From NCBI GenBank assembly GCA_958445895.1, contig CAUCTV010000004.1, positions 1 to 64,000 on the forward strand: 64,000 nucleotides of DNA, written 5' to 3'. This document shows positions 43,019-51,299 of this stretch, piece after piece. Under the pieces are notes generated by a model, which searched no databases, was not told the origin of the DNA, and saw nothing but the letters and a program-made list of their open reading frames with translations. Origin of the DNA: an uncultured Collinsella sp. (GTDB lineage Bacteria > Actinomycetota > Coriobacteriia > Coriobacteriales > Coriobacteriaceae). Position 1 is the first letter of the stretch; every line of letters starts with the position of its first letter. Both the position numbers and the translations under genes were made by a program.

Positions 43019-43659
43019 TGTTTGGTTCCGCCGTTCTGCCTGATGAAGTTGGTCCTAGCGCGATCGGCCTCGGGAGCTTCGATGCCAGCGGCCTGTCCTG
43101 CCTCGATACAATGCAGGAGCCAGGCCATGTTCTTGCCGATGTTGCGCATGGTGGCCAGACCCTCGGCATCTCCGTCGGCGTCGCCGGGCACGCAGCCAAA
43201 CACGTTGTTCCAGTACGTGGACGCTACCACAGGCATCTGGTTGATGGTGAAGTACTTATTGAGCACGTCGAAGGTCGTCGACGTACCGCCGCGACGGGCG
43301 ACGGCGACGGCAGCGCCCGGCTTGTGTGCAAAAGCTTTGCTACCGGCATAGAATGCGCGATCGAGTGCCGAGAGAATGCGGCCGCTGGGGTGCGCGTAGT
43401 AGACAGGCGAGCCAAAGACAAAGCCGTCGGCCTGTTCGGCGGCAGCGATCAGCTCGTTGACCACGTCGTCGTCAAAGGTGCAGCGACCGCCAAGCTTGCC
43501 ACACTGGCCGCAACCGATGCAATCGCGAATAGGCTTGGCGCCCAGCTGAAACATCTCGGTATCGATGCCCTCGACGTTGAGCTGCTCGGCGACCTCGGCG
43601 AGTGCGCGGGCCGTGTTGCCGTTTGCCTTGGGGCTGCCATTGACCAAAAGAACCTTCAT
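43015..43659 (-). CDS. Flavodoxin-fold NAD(P)H-dependent oxidoreductase (iron-sulfur flavoprotein-like)
   Basis: This 214-residue protein opens KVLLVNGSPKANGNTARAL, the FMN-phosphate loop of NADPH-dependent FMN reductases. It has the Cys pair region CIGCGQCGKLGGRC and the flavin loop FGSPVYYAHPSGRILSALDR. The family includes quinone and metal reductases. GAGGGAG lies 7 bases before the start at 43659. It is the first gene of a two-gene operon with the Cys-less ArsC/Spx-like protein, which may receive electrons from it or bind it; this is inference. Confidence 0.88.
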   Translation of the reverse strand: MKVLLVNGSPKANGNTARALAEVAEQLNVEGIDTEMFQLGAKPIRDCIGCGQCGKLGGRCTFDDDVVNELIAAAEQADGFVFGSPVYYAHPSGRILSALDRAFYAGSKAFAHKPGAAVAVARRGGTSTTFDVLNKYFTINQMPVVASTYWNNVFGCVPGDADGDAEGLATMRNIGKNMAWLLHCIEAGQAAGIEAPEADRARTNFIRQNGGTKQ

Positions 43660-43762
43660 CACAAACTCCCTCTGCTGTCGGTGACTTCTGCAGAGGATTA
43701 TCGCACGAGCGGGCAGATGGCGTGGGGCACGATGCCGGCCCCGAGGGCCCACGGCAGGCACG

Positions 43763-43948
43763 CTCACCAGGTACGAGCGGGATACGGTCCAGAGGATGTT
43801 GGAGTGCGGGGCCTCGTGCGAGCAGATTGTAAGGGGTCTGGGCGGGTCGCCCTCGATGGCGAGCTTTGAGGCCTTGGAAGGCGGGCTGCTGCGGCGGCTA
43901 TGGTTTATACTAAGGCGGTTGCTATCGAGTAATTCATACTTGGTTTGA
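43763..43948 (+). pseudogene. IS30-family transposase remnant (N-terminal HTH only)
   Basis: An open frame here reads LTRYERDTVQRMLECGASCE, then QIVRGLGGSPSMAS, which matches the helix-turn-helix start of IS30-type transposases (consensus like LT-x-EER-x-I-x-x-LL, then REIA-x-x-LGRSPSTISRE). After SMAS the similarity stops and the frame runs into unrelated sequence and TGA. There is no credible start codon with a ribosome site and no DDE catalytic domain. It is a small transposon scar in the gene-poor interval 43660-43993, which otherwise holds only the promoter-like TATACT at 43906. Confidence 0.6.
43906..43920 (+). promoter_or_regulatory. Candidate -10 box TATACT with GCGGTT element
   Basis: TATACT (43906-43911) is followed after 3 bases by GCGGTT (43915-43920), the same spacing as upstream of prfC and the deformylase homologue. 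It is the likely promoter of the small membrane-protein gene starting at 43994. Confidence 0.4.
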
Positions 43949-43993
43949 TTCGATTGTGAATGCGTAACTAGGATGGAAAGCAAAGGAAACTCT

Positions 43994-44314
43994 ATGGAAA
44001 CAGAGGATGCTGTTTGCTTGATGACTTCGATTGCCTTGATTGTCCTTTCAATCCAATACCGAAGAGGAAGATGGCTCTGCTCAATTGCTGGATATGATGT
44101 CACAAAAAGGGAGAGCGAGATTGATATACGCCCTTACGCAAAGCTGATTTCTTCTGTGACGTTATGGATGGGGCTGCTGTTTTTCTTGTGGGCGGTAGAG
44201 GACTGGGTACGCGATTGGAATACCAGCGTTTTTGAAGTTTTGGTTCTACTTCTGTTCAGCTTGGCCTCTTTGTCGTTCGTGCGGCTCGTTAGGTTTGTGT
44301 TTATGAGGCGGTAG
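43994..44314 (+). CDS. Small membrane protein, DUF3784-like
   Basis: This 106-residue protein has an N-terminal hydrophobic helix (AVCLMTSIALIVLSIQY), then RRGRWLCSIAGYDVTKRESEIDIRPYAKLISSVTLWMGLLFFLW and a C-terminal helix (FEVLVLLLFSLASLSFVRLV). The order helix, W-x2-IAGY, then two helices resembles DUF3784. AAAGGAAA lies about 7 bases before the ATG at 43994. The gene is clearly richer in A and T than its neighbours and lies next to an IS30 scar, so recent transfer is likely. The function is unknown. Confidence 0.65.
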   Translation: METEDAVCLMTSIALIVLSIQYRRGRWLCSIAGYDVTKRESEIDIRPYAKLISSVTLWMGLLFFLWAVEDWVRDWNTSVFEVLVLLLFSLASLSFVRLVRFVFMRR

Positions 44315-44598
44315 CCAGCGGAAGTGGCTGGACGACAAAATGGACCAATGCAGCCAATTGTCAATAGAATTTGATAGGCTTGGCTTAACAGATTTACTCG
44401 AGGGCATATCCGTGGCGAGGGATAGGTTCTATCTTGTTGAGCACTTATTTGCATCAGGCAAAGTAAACCAAGAGTATCGAAACGGTGCCCCCGGGCCCCG
44501 GGAGGGACTGCGGGGACGTTCGGCTAACTGCGGGTACGACCTATTTGCCCAATGTGTTCGGTTGAGATCGGAAATTAACCATCATGCGCCCCATAACG
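44315..44598. other. AT-richer gene-poor stretch after the DUF3784-like gene
   Basis: A weak hairpin (GCCAGC-GGAA-GTGGCTGG region) follows the DUF3784-like stop. A plus-strand frame from 44340 is open but lacks a ribosome site and runs into the antisense of the cyclase gene, so it was not called. A GC-rich patch CCCCCGGGCCCCGGG lies near 44489. I see no other feature; it may be decayed accessory DNA. Confidence 0.45.
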
Positions 44599-46128
44599 CT
44601 AGTCCAGCTTGGTGCCCGGTACTTGTGGTGCCTCTTCAAGTAGCGCTTTGAGCTCGTTCAAAATGGAAACGGGCTGTCGGTCGACGGCGTCCAGATGAAG
44701 TGTGGCCACACGAATGGGCGGCTGATATTCAAATGAGCCAAAGAGTACGGGCGACCCCAAGAACCGCTCGATTTCTTCTGCGATCGTGTCGGTCTCTTCG
44801 GGATCAAGGTCATCGAAAAGCGCCACGAACATCGGTCCGGTCGAGCGGAACAGACGGCCCTTGCCGCGCGAACAGTCCATGAGGCAGGCGGCACTTTCTG
44901 CCAAAACGCGGTCGCCCGCATCAAAGCCAAAGCGGGCATTGACCTTGGCGATGTCGTCGATTTTGATGGCGACCAGGCCTGCCTTGCGCGCCACGCGACG
45001 CATTTCGCCAATGGCGTTGACCAGGGCGTGGATATCGCCCAGGCCGGTCACGGAATCGGTCGTATCCGCCAAGCTTCGGTTGATGATAATGCCCACATAC
45101 ATGTTGGGCTCGGTTTCGGTGCTATCCAAGCGGTAGCCCGTACACTCGCACAGCGCATATTTACCAGCGGTATTCATGACGCGATACTGCATGTAATGGA
45201 AGTGCCACGCGCCGTTTACCACCATATCGAGCTCGCTGCGCACGTTGTCGCGGTCCTCGGGGTGAACGCGGGCGAGCCACATATCGAGCGAGTTATAGGG
45301 ATGCTGGGAGGGCAGGTCAAAATCGCGCACGGCATTAATCGACCATTGCGATTCGCCGGTATCGAGGTTAAGGATAAACGGATAGCGCGTCTCGGAGCTC
45401 ATGGAGATCGCTTGGAACACCCGGTCGTTGCAGGGAGGCTGATCGGCGATTGGGCGCATGGATGCGTCGTTTTCCTTCGGCTGCTGCACACGGTGCATGA
45501 GCTTGTAGCGATACATTTTGCGGTCGGCGTCCATGGTCATCTGGCGACGCGTATCGCCAGCGAGTGGGTCGACGCGCGAGCAGCCAAAGCTAAAGCTAGC
45601 GATCATGGGCGCTTTGCCGCCCGATGTTGCCTCGATAAGGTTGGTGCGCGTCCGCTCCAGGCGCTGCTCGAGTTCGGCTTCATCTGTCGTGGGGGATACG
45701 AGTACAAATTCGTCTCCACCGATACGGAACAGCAGGTCATTGGGTTCCATTGTCTCGGTGAGTGCACGGCAGATGCTCAGGATGTAGCGATTGCCCTCGG
45801 TGTGGCCAAACGTATCGTTGCAATGCTTAAGGCGATCGATATCGATATAGGCGCAGGTGAAGGGGGTGCCTTTGTGCCAAAGCAGCTCGGCATAACGGTG
45901 GAGTCCAGCACGGTTGCCAAGATTGGTGAGCGAATCGATATAGGCGCCGCGCTCAAGCAGCTCGCGTTCTTGCTGCAGGATGGCAAATGTCTTCTGTAGC
46001 TGCTCGCCGATGGCGCACAGCTCCGTGGGCAGCGCGGCAACATCGAGCTCGGCGGTCGAGACCCCGTTCGCAAGTCGCTGAAGATAAGCAATGATCGATT
46101 GCTCGCCCAGGCGATACGACTCGTTCAT
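44599..46128 (-). CDS. GGDEF diguanylate cyclase with PAS and second degenerate GGDEF
   Basis: This 509-residue soluble protein has a helical N-terminus, then a GGDEF domain (about residues 60-215) with an intact RIGGDEF active site. A PAS_3-like domain (about 240-365, with LNLDTGESQWSINAVRDFDLP and RVHPEDRDNV) follows. A second GGDEF-like domain (about 370-500) starts DSVTGLGDIHAL but has TGPMFVALF in place of GGDEF. The product-inhibition site before RIGGDEF reads ExxD, not RxxD. It should make cyclic di-GMP from GTP. AAGGAGG precedes the start at 46128. It is a shorter relative of the adjacent 905-residue protein. Confidence 0.88.
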   Translation of the reverse strand: MNESYRLGEQSIIAYLQRLANGVSTAELDVAALPTELCAIGEQLQKTFAILQQERELLERGAYIDSLTNLGNRAGLHRYAELLWHKGTPFTCAYIDIDRLKHCNDTFGHTEGNRYILSICRALTETMEPNDLLFRIGGDEFVLVSPTTDEAELEQRLERTRTNLIEATSGGKAPMIASFSFGCSRVDPLAGDTRRQMTMDADRKMYRYKLMHRVQQPKENDASMRPIADQPPCNDRVFQAISMSSETRYPFILNLDTGESQWSINAVRDFDLPSQHPYNSLDMWLARVHPEDRDNVRSELDMVVNGAWHFHYMQYRVMNTAGKYALCECTGYRLDSTETEPNMYVGIIINRSLADTTDSVTGLGDIHALVNAIGEMRRVARKAGLVAIKIDDIAKVNARFGFDAGDRVLAESAACLMDCSRGKGRLFRSTGPMFVALFDDLDPEETDTIAEEIERFLGSPVLFGSFEYQPPIRVATLHLDAVDRQPVSILNELKALLEEAPQVPGTKLD

Positions 46129-46254
46129 GATGGATAACCTCCTTGGGCACAACAGTGGTTTGCATCATATCCCCAATTCGGTTTGGATTGGGGGCATAAG
46201 TTAGCCAATGGGGACAAGCGCCCCTTCGGCGGTATCGTTTTGCGCGCGAGCGTA

Positions 46255-48972
46255 TCAGTTTTTGTTACCGCCATCGAGCAATGCCTCAAAATCCTTTGCC
46301 TGCATGGGGCGGTAGTAGAGGAAGCCCTGAGCGTAGTGGGCACCCATTTGGAGCAGCATGTTCGCCTGCTCGTTTGTCTCGACGCCTTCGATTACAACGG
46401 GCAGATGGAGCGATTGCGCCATCTCGAGCATTGATGAAACGATTTGCGCGCTACGGCTTTGATCGCGGTCGGTGGGCACAAACGTGCGATCAAGCTTGAT
46501 GACGTCGACGTTGACGTTCTTGAGCATCGCGAGCGTAGACTGGCCGGTGCCAAAATCGTCCATGTAGGTCGAGAAACCGCGAGTGTGTAGGTCGGCCGTC
46601 AGCTTATCCACGGCCTCGGACTCTCCCGTATAAGCCGTCTCGGTGATCTCAATGCGCATGAGCTCGGGCGGTAGGTTGTATTGGGCGGCAAGCGCCCCCA
46701 TATGCTCGGCGACGTCGCAGGCAAGGATATCCACGCGCGACACATTGAGCGAGATCGGAACTACGCGCAGCCCTCGATCGATGCACTCACGCAGCCACGA
46801 GGCGACGCCCTGCCAAACATATTTGTCGAGCGTCACCACAAAACCGCTTTCCTCGAGAGCGGGGATAAAGGTGGTAGGTGAAATGAGGGAGCCATCCTTG
46901 TCAATCCAGCGTGTGAGCGCCTCGGCGCCAACGATCTCGCCGGTTTCCATGTCGACCTGGGGCTGCAAGTAGTAGGTAATGCGGCCGTTTGAGAGCGCAT
47001 ACTGGAATTCGGTCAGCGTGCGGTGGAACGCGATTTCGTGTTCGTATTCCTCGGGGCGGAAAATGGCAATGCGCTCCTTAAAGTCGTTTTTTGCGCGCCG
47101 ATTGGTAAACATGGCCTTGGCCTGCGCATCGATGGTGATTTCCTCGTTGGAGTCGATGGGGTAGACGCCCATGGACGGCCAGAAGCCCACGCCGTCATCA
47201 TGCTTGGCCACGGCCTGGCGAATGCGGCTATAGATCTGATGGACGGTGTCGTGTTCAAAGGGGATGAGTACGCAAAAATCGTCTTGGCCCCAGTACCCTG
47301 CGACGCCCATGGCGGCATTCTCGATGTCCTTGAGAACCGTGCCCACATCGGCGAGTACGCGGTCGCCCTCGGCCTGTCCGTGCCATTCGTTGAACAGTCG
47401 CATGTGCCCCATATCGACGGTGGCGATACACCAGGCGCCGTTGCGCCTTGTCTCGAGAAATTCGTTGGCGCGGCGCATAAACTCGCTGGGTCGATAGAGA
47501 CCCGTGAGCGGATCGATGCGTTCGGCGATGGCGCTTTTGCGCTCCACCTCGGGTATGGGGAGGCTGTCGTTGGGAACAAGCCCGCCGGCCGTGCGAATGC
47601 GACGGTCGAGTTCGCCTAAAACGGCGGCCGTTTGATTGGTCAGGTGCTCGTAAAAGGCCGGAACGACAAGACAGACGGGGGTAATAGTGTCGCCCGCGAT
47701 TCGAACGGGAGCGAAAACGGCCTCTTTGAGATGTTGGATCAGTTGCTCGAATGCTTCGTGATCCAAATTGTTGCTAAGCACGACGAACTGGGCGTTGCGT
47801 GAACGGAAGACGCGACTCCTGCCGCGAGTAATCGACAGCATGCGGCCTGCGTATTCGGCGAGCATGTTGTCGACGGCCTCGGCCCCGTAGAGCTCGTTGA
47901 GCTTTGCCGTGCCGCGAACGCGCACTGCTATAAGCCCCGTCTCGCAACGGTCGCGACGGCAGGCATCGATAGCGTTGATCAGCGTGCGCTGTGTTCCGAG
48001 ACCCGTGGCGGCGTCGACGGTCTCGGCAAGCGAGTGGTTGACGAGCTCGCCGACATAGAGCGAGGGGACATTTCCGTCGCCGTCGATACGAAACCCGCGA
48101 GCACGGCCGAGGATGTAATCGCCGGCGGCATTGCGCACGCGGTACTGCATGACGTGACGATGTTTGGAGCCGTCATAGATTTGGTCGATGTCGTTGGTAT
48201 AGGCCTCAAGGTCATCGGGATGGACACGCGTTTTCCAGTAATCGTGGCAGTTGTCTATATGCTCCGAAGGAAGACCAAGATCGCGCAAGGCGCCTTGTGA
48301 CCAAAGGGTTCGATGTTTGTCCAAGTTCTCGATAAAGAAATATCGGCCTTCGTTGAGCATCGAAAGGGCGTCGAAAATGCGATCGCTTATTTCGAAGTCG
48401 TCGGTGTGGGCTTGTGCGATATTGCGTCGATCAAGGTGCACGGCATGACGTAGCTTGTAGTCGTACATGCGATGATCGGCATCGTTCGTCAAGCGATTGG
48501 GGGCTTCGCCCAGGGCGGGGTCGGCGTGTGCCACTCCGTAGCTAAACGAGTGAGGCATCTTGGAAGCGTTGTTTTCGAGCAGTACCGTTCGGCAGTGTTC
48601 CAGACGTTCGGCAAGGTCGTCCTCGGTCGCAATCGTAGATAGGATGGCGAACTCGTCGCCCCCCAGACGAAATGCCGCCTCGTCCACCTTCATATACAGT
48701 TTGAGATAGAGGCTCACCTGCAAGATATAGCGGTTGCCCTCGTCATGTCCAAAGATGTCGTTGCAGTGCTTAAGGTTATCGATGTCGATAAACGCCATGG
48801 TCACGGGCAGTTCCTGCTCCCAGAGTTCCTCTAAGGAACGGGTAAAGCCGCCGCGGTTGCCAAGTCCGGTGAGCTCGTCGGTAAAGGCGGTCCTGATCAG
48901 ATCGTCCTGACGCTCCAGAAGGTCACGGATGGTCTTTTCGAGCGTTTCGGTATTATTGCTGGCGTTATCCAT
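46255..48972 (-). CDS. GGDEF-PAS-GGDEF-GGDEF-EAL cyclic-di-GMP protein
   Basis: This protein has about 905 residues. A coiled-coil start is followed by an intact GGDEF domain (RLGGDEF, about residue 135) whose I-site position reads MxxD. A PAS-like domain and two degenerate GGDEF domains (SRNAQFVVL; GQDDFCVLIP) come next, then a C-terminal EAL domain (about 640-895). The EAL domain keeps AEALTRW, EITETAY, DDFGTGQSTL, VIKLDRTF and EGVET, so phosphodiesterase activity is expected. It could both make and degrade cyclic di-GMP. The start at 48972 has only a weak AGAAAG site; an in-frame start at 49029 is possible. It lies 126 bases upstream of the cyclase gene on the same strand. Confidence 0.88.
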   Translation of the reverse strand: MDNASNNTETLEKTIRDLLERQDDLIRTAFTDELTGLGNRGGFTRSLEELWEQELPVTMAFIDIDNLKHCNDIFGHDEGNRYILQVSLYLKLYMKVDEAAFRLGGDEFAILSTIATEDDLAERLEHCRTVLLENNASKMPHSFSYGVAHADPALGEAPNRLTNDADHRMYDYKLRHAVHLDRRNIAQAHTDDFEISDRIFDALSMLNEGRYFFIENLDKHRTLWSQGALRDLGLPSEHIDNCHDYWKTRVHPDDLEAYTNDIDQIYDGSKHRHVMQYRVRNAAGDYILGRARGFRIDGDGNVPSLYVGELVNHSLAETVDAATGLGTQRTLINAIDACRRDRCETGLIAVRVRGTAKLNELYGAEAVDNMLAEYAGRMLSITRGRSRVFRSRNAQFVVLSNNLDHEAFEQLIQHLKEAVFAPVRIAGDTITPVCLVVPAFYEHLTNQTAAVLGELDRRIRTAGGLVPNDSLPIPEVERKSAIAERIDPLTGLYRPSEFMRRANEFLETRRNGAWCIATVDMGHMRLFNEWHGQAEGDRVLADVGTVLKDIENAAMGVAGYWGQDDFCVLIPFEHDTVHQIYSRIRQAVAKHDDGVGFWPSMGVYPIDSNEEITIDAQAKAMFTNRRAKNDFKERIAIFRPEEYEHEIAFHRTLTEFQYALSNGRITYYLQPQVDMETGEIVGAEALTRWIDKDGSLISPTTFIPALEESGFVVTLDKYVWQGVASWLRECIDRGLRVVPISLNVSRVDILACDVAEHMGALAAQYNLPPELMRIEITETAYTGESEAVDKLTADLHTRGFSTYMDDFGTGQSTLAMLKNVNVDVIKLDRTFVPTDRDQSRSAQIVSSMLEMAQSLHLPVVIEGVETNEQANMLLQMGAHYAQGFLYYRPMQAKDFEALLDGGNKN

Positions 48973-49291
48973 ACTGTAAGCGGCTTTCTGAGGTCGGGGC
49001 GGATTGCGTCGGGCGAGCTCGTTGTGCACATGCGTTGCTGCTCAACGCCTTGCGTGTTTCCAAGCCCCCGCCTTGCTGCGTCGTTGGGTTTATTTGTCGG
49101 TTCGTGCTCTCGGCTGATAACTACTGAGTAGTATAAACAAGTGTATGGAATTATGTAGGGGTGCCCATGTTGCGGGCGGCCATTATTCGCCAAACGGTAA
49201 CGCGACGATGTTCGATGAAAATGCGACTGAGACGATATTTGTTGATGGGTATACTTGTTCCGTTTTAAAACGCAGGAACGGAGATGGTCGC
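48973..49291. other. Divergent intergenic region between the EAL protein and patatin genes
   Basis: This 319-base region holds no supported gene. AT-rich patches near 49125-49160 include TTTATACTACTC on the minus strand, a possible -10 for the cyclic-di-GMP gene. GGGTATACTTG at about 49245-49255 on the plus strand includes TATACT, a possible -10 for the patatin gene. An in-frame extension of the patatin gene to ATG 49208 exists but would start upstream of that box. Confidence 0.45.
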
Positions 49292-50161
49292 ATGGCACAG
49301 TCAAATATGACGCGCACGGTGGGGCTGGCGCTCGAGGGAGGCGGCTACCGCGGTATGTATACGGCGGGCGTGCTCGACGTTTGGATGGAGCACGGTTTGA
49401 CCTGCGACCATATGGTGGGCGTCTCGGCGGGCGCGGCATTTGGCTACAACTTTAAATCGCGCCAGATCGGCCGCGCCATTCGCTATAACAAGGCCTATTG
49501 CGCCGACAAACGCTATGCGAGCGTGACCAGCTGGCTGCGAACCGGCGATATGTTCAATGCCGATTTTGCCTATCACGAGGTGCCCATCGAGCGCGATCCC
49601 ATCGACCTGGAGGCGTATCGCGCCTGCCCCATGCGGTTTACGTGCGTGTGCACCGATATCGAGACGGGCAAGGCCGTCTACCACGACCTGCCCTATGGCG
49701 ACGAGCGGGATATCGAGTGGATCCGGGCATCGTCGGCGATTCCTGTGGCGACGCGTCCCGTTGCTATTGACGGGCATAAGTATCTGGATGGTGGCGTGGC
49801 TGATTCTATTCCCAGCGCATGGCTGTTTGCGCAGGGGTATGACCGCAATATCGTGGTACTCACGCAGCCGGCGGGCTTTGTGAAGCAGCCCAACAGCGTG
49901 ATGCCCATGCTGCGGCGCGTGTTCCGTCACTATCCGGAGTTTGTTGCAGCGCTTGAGCATCGGCATGAGGTCTACAATGCCACGCTCGATGACCTGGCAC
50001 GTCGAGAGGCTGCCGGGGAAATCTTTGTGGTGCGGCCGAGCGAATCGGTGAAGGTGCCGTCGCTGTGCCGCGAACCGGATGAGCTCGAGCGCATCTACCA
50101 GGTCGGCCGCCACGATGCAGAGGCGACTTTGCCGGCGTTGGAAGCGTATCTGGCGGGGTAA
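49292..50161 (+). CDS. Patatin-like phospholipase
   Basis: This 289-residue patatin-fold hydrolase has the oxyanion-hole motif GGGYRGMY, the nucleophile motif GVSAG (Ser at about residue 47) and the catalytic Asp in DGGVAD. It is of the YjjU/RssA type with a C-terminal extension. It should release fatty acids from phospholipids or related esters. GGAG lies about 10 bases before the ATG at 49292. It is monocistronic with a strong terminator. Confidence 0.9.
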   Translation: MAQSNMTRTVGLALEGGGYRGMYTAGVLDVWMEHGLTCDHMVGVSAGAAFGYNFKSRQIGRAIRYNKAYCADKRYASVTSWLRTGDMFNADFAYHEVPIERDPIDLEAYRACPMRFTCVCTDIETGKAVYHDLPYGDERDIEWIRASSAIPVATRPVAIDGHKYLDGGVADSIPSAWLFAQGYDRNIVVLTQPAGFVKQPNSVMPMLRRVFRHYPEFVAALEHRHEVYNATLDDLARREAAGEIFVVRPSESVKVPSLCREPDELERIYQVGRHDAEATLPALEAYLAG

Positions 50162-50172
50162 GGGTCGCATAC

Positions 50173-50218
50173 GGAAAGCGCATCCCGGAATGGAGGCCCA
50201 AACTGGGATGCGCTTTCC
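50173..50218 (+). terminator. Long hairpin terminator after the patatin gene
   Basis: GGAAAGCGCATCCC (50173-50186) and GGGATGCGCTTTCC (50205-50218) form a perfect 14-bp stem with an 18-base loop. The U-run is short (ATT), but the position after the stop fits a terminator; it also faces the thiE end. Confidence 0.75.
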
Positions 50219-50262
50219 ATTGCTGAAGATATGAGGCTGCGAATCAGCTGTTCGGCCTATGC

Positions 50263-50958
50263 CTATGCCTGCTGCCAGGTGTCGACAAGCTCCTTGGCCG
50301 CGGCGTAGGGATCGTCGGCGCTGCAGACGGCGCTCACCACAAAGAAGCCGTCGACGCCGGTTGCCTTAAGCTGCGGCAAGTCGGCCGTCTTAACGCCGCC
50401 GCCCACCACGATGGGCACGGGGCTTGCCGCGTGGAGTGCGGCCAGGTCCTCAAAGCTCTTGGTGATGATGGAGCCATCGGCTGCGCGTCCGCAGTCGCGC
50501 TTGGTCTCGGTCTCGTGGAGCGGGCCGATGCCCAGGTAGTCGACCAGACTCATGTCGGCGGTCTTGACGTACTCGAGCATTTCCTCGCAACGGGCCGAAA
50601 GGCCCACGATGGCGTCGGGGCCCAGCAGCTTGCGACAGACCTCGACGGGAATATCGCTCTGGCCCACGTGCACGCCGTCGACCGCAATGCCCTGCTCGCG
50701 TGCGGCGAGTACGCAGTCAAGGCGGTCATCGATCAGCAAGGCGACCTGACCGGTCTTGCCGGCCTGTGCGATTGCCTGCGCGGCGTCGCCGGTCAGCGCA
50801 ATGATCTCGCGGGCGCTTGCCACCTTGGAGCGCACCTGAATGCAGGTAAAGCCGGCGTCGAGCGCCTGGGCCACCACATCGCCCACGGGGCGTCCGAGGG
50901 TGTTTTCGGGGCCGAGCACCAGATAGGCCGAGATATCAAGGTTGTCGCGGATGCTCAT
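50263..50958 (-). CDS. thiE: Thiamine-phosphate synthase
   Basis: This 231-residue TIM-barrel enzyme joins HMP-pyrophosphate and hydroxyethylthiazole phosphate. Motifs include TCIQVRSK (pyrophosphate-binding QxR), LLIDDRLD, GVHVGQSDIP, DYLGIGPLHETETK and VVGGGVKTADL. Its start overlaps the MTH1187-type gene stop by 4 bases. It is the third gene of the TPP-riboswitch operon. Confidence 0.95.
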   Translation of the reverse strand: MSIRDNLDISAYLVLGPENTLGRPVGDVVAQALDAGFTCIQVRSKVASAREIIALTGDAAQAIAQAGKTGQVALLIDDRLDCVLAAREQGIAVDGVHVGQSDIPVEVCRKLLGPDAIVGLSARCEEMLEYVKTADMSLVDYLGIGPLHETETKRDCGRAADGSIITKSFEDLAALHAASPVPIVVGGGVKTADLPQLKATGVDGFFVVSAVCSADDPYAAAKELVDTWQQA

Positions 50959-51296
50959 CGTGCTTCCTCCTGCTTTTTGATCTGCGCTTCCATGCGCTCG
51001 AGTTTGCCGGTCATGGTGTCGGTAAATCCAGGTCGAATATCGGCTTTGAGCACGACTTCGGTTCGGATGCCCTTGTTCGCTAACACAAAGGTCGCGTCGC
51101 GCACGACCTGCATGACCTCGTCCCAGTCGCCCTCGATCTCGGTGAACATCGAGGTGGTGCGGTTGGGAAGGCCGCTCTCGCGAATGACGCGCACGACCTC
51201 GGCGACCTCGGCGGACAGTTCATCGCCGGTGCCGCACGGGGCGATGGCCACAGCGACGAGCGTGTTCATGCCGGCATTGGTTGCGGGCTCGGACAT
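50955..51296 (-). CDS. MTH1187-family thiamine-binding protein (DUF77)
   Basis: This 113-residue ferredoxin-like protein has the family core MNTLVAVAIAPCGTGDELSAEVAEVVRVI and GLPNRTTSMFTEIEGDWDEVMQVV. Relatives bind thiamine or its precursors and are found in thiamine operons, often near HMP transport. GAGGAGG within the thiM 3' end precedes the ATG at 51296; Met at codon 10 is an alternative start. It lies 3 bases after thiM and overlaps thiE by 4 bases. Confidence 0.85.
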   Translation of the reverse strand: MSEPATNAGMNTLVAVAIAPCGTGDELSAEVAEVVRVIRESGLPNRTTSMFTEIEGDWDEVMQVVRDATFVLANKGIRTEVVLKADIRPGFTDTMTGKLERMEAQIKKQEEAR

Positions 51297-51299
51297 GGC

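Noticed and set aside
43018..43869. A 283-codon plus-strand frame over the flavin reductase gene
   Set aside because: Mostly antisense to a gene with a clear FMN-binding motif; only the IS30-like piece after 43763, in a different frame, has meaning.
44340..44651. A 103-codon plus-strand frame after the DUF3784-like gene
   Set aside because: No ribosome site, no recognisable domain, and its end overlaps the cyclase gene on the other strand.
49145..49291. A 49-codon N-terminal extension of the patatin gene
   Set aside because: The region is AT-rich and contains promoter-like boxes; patatin similarity begins only after the Met at 49292. An alternative ATG at 49208 cannot be fully excluded.
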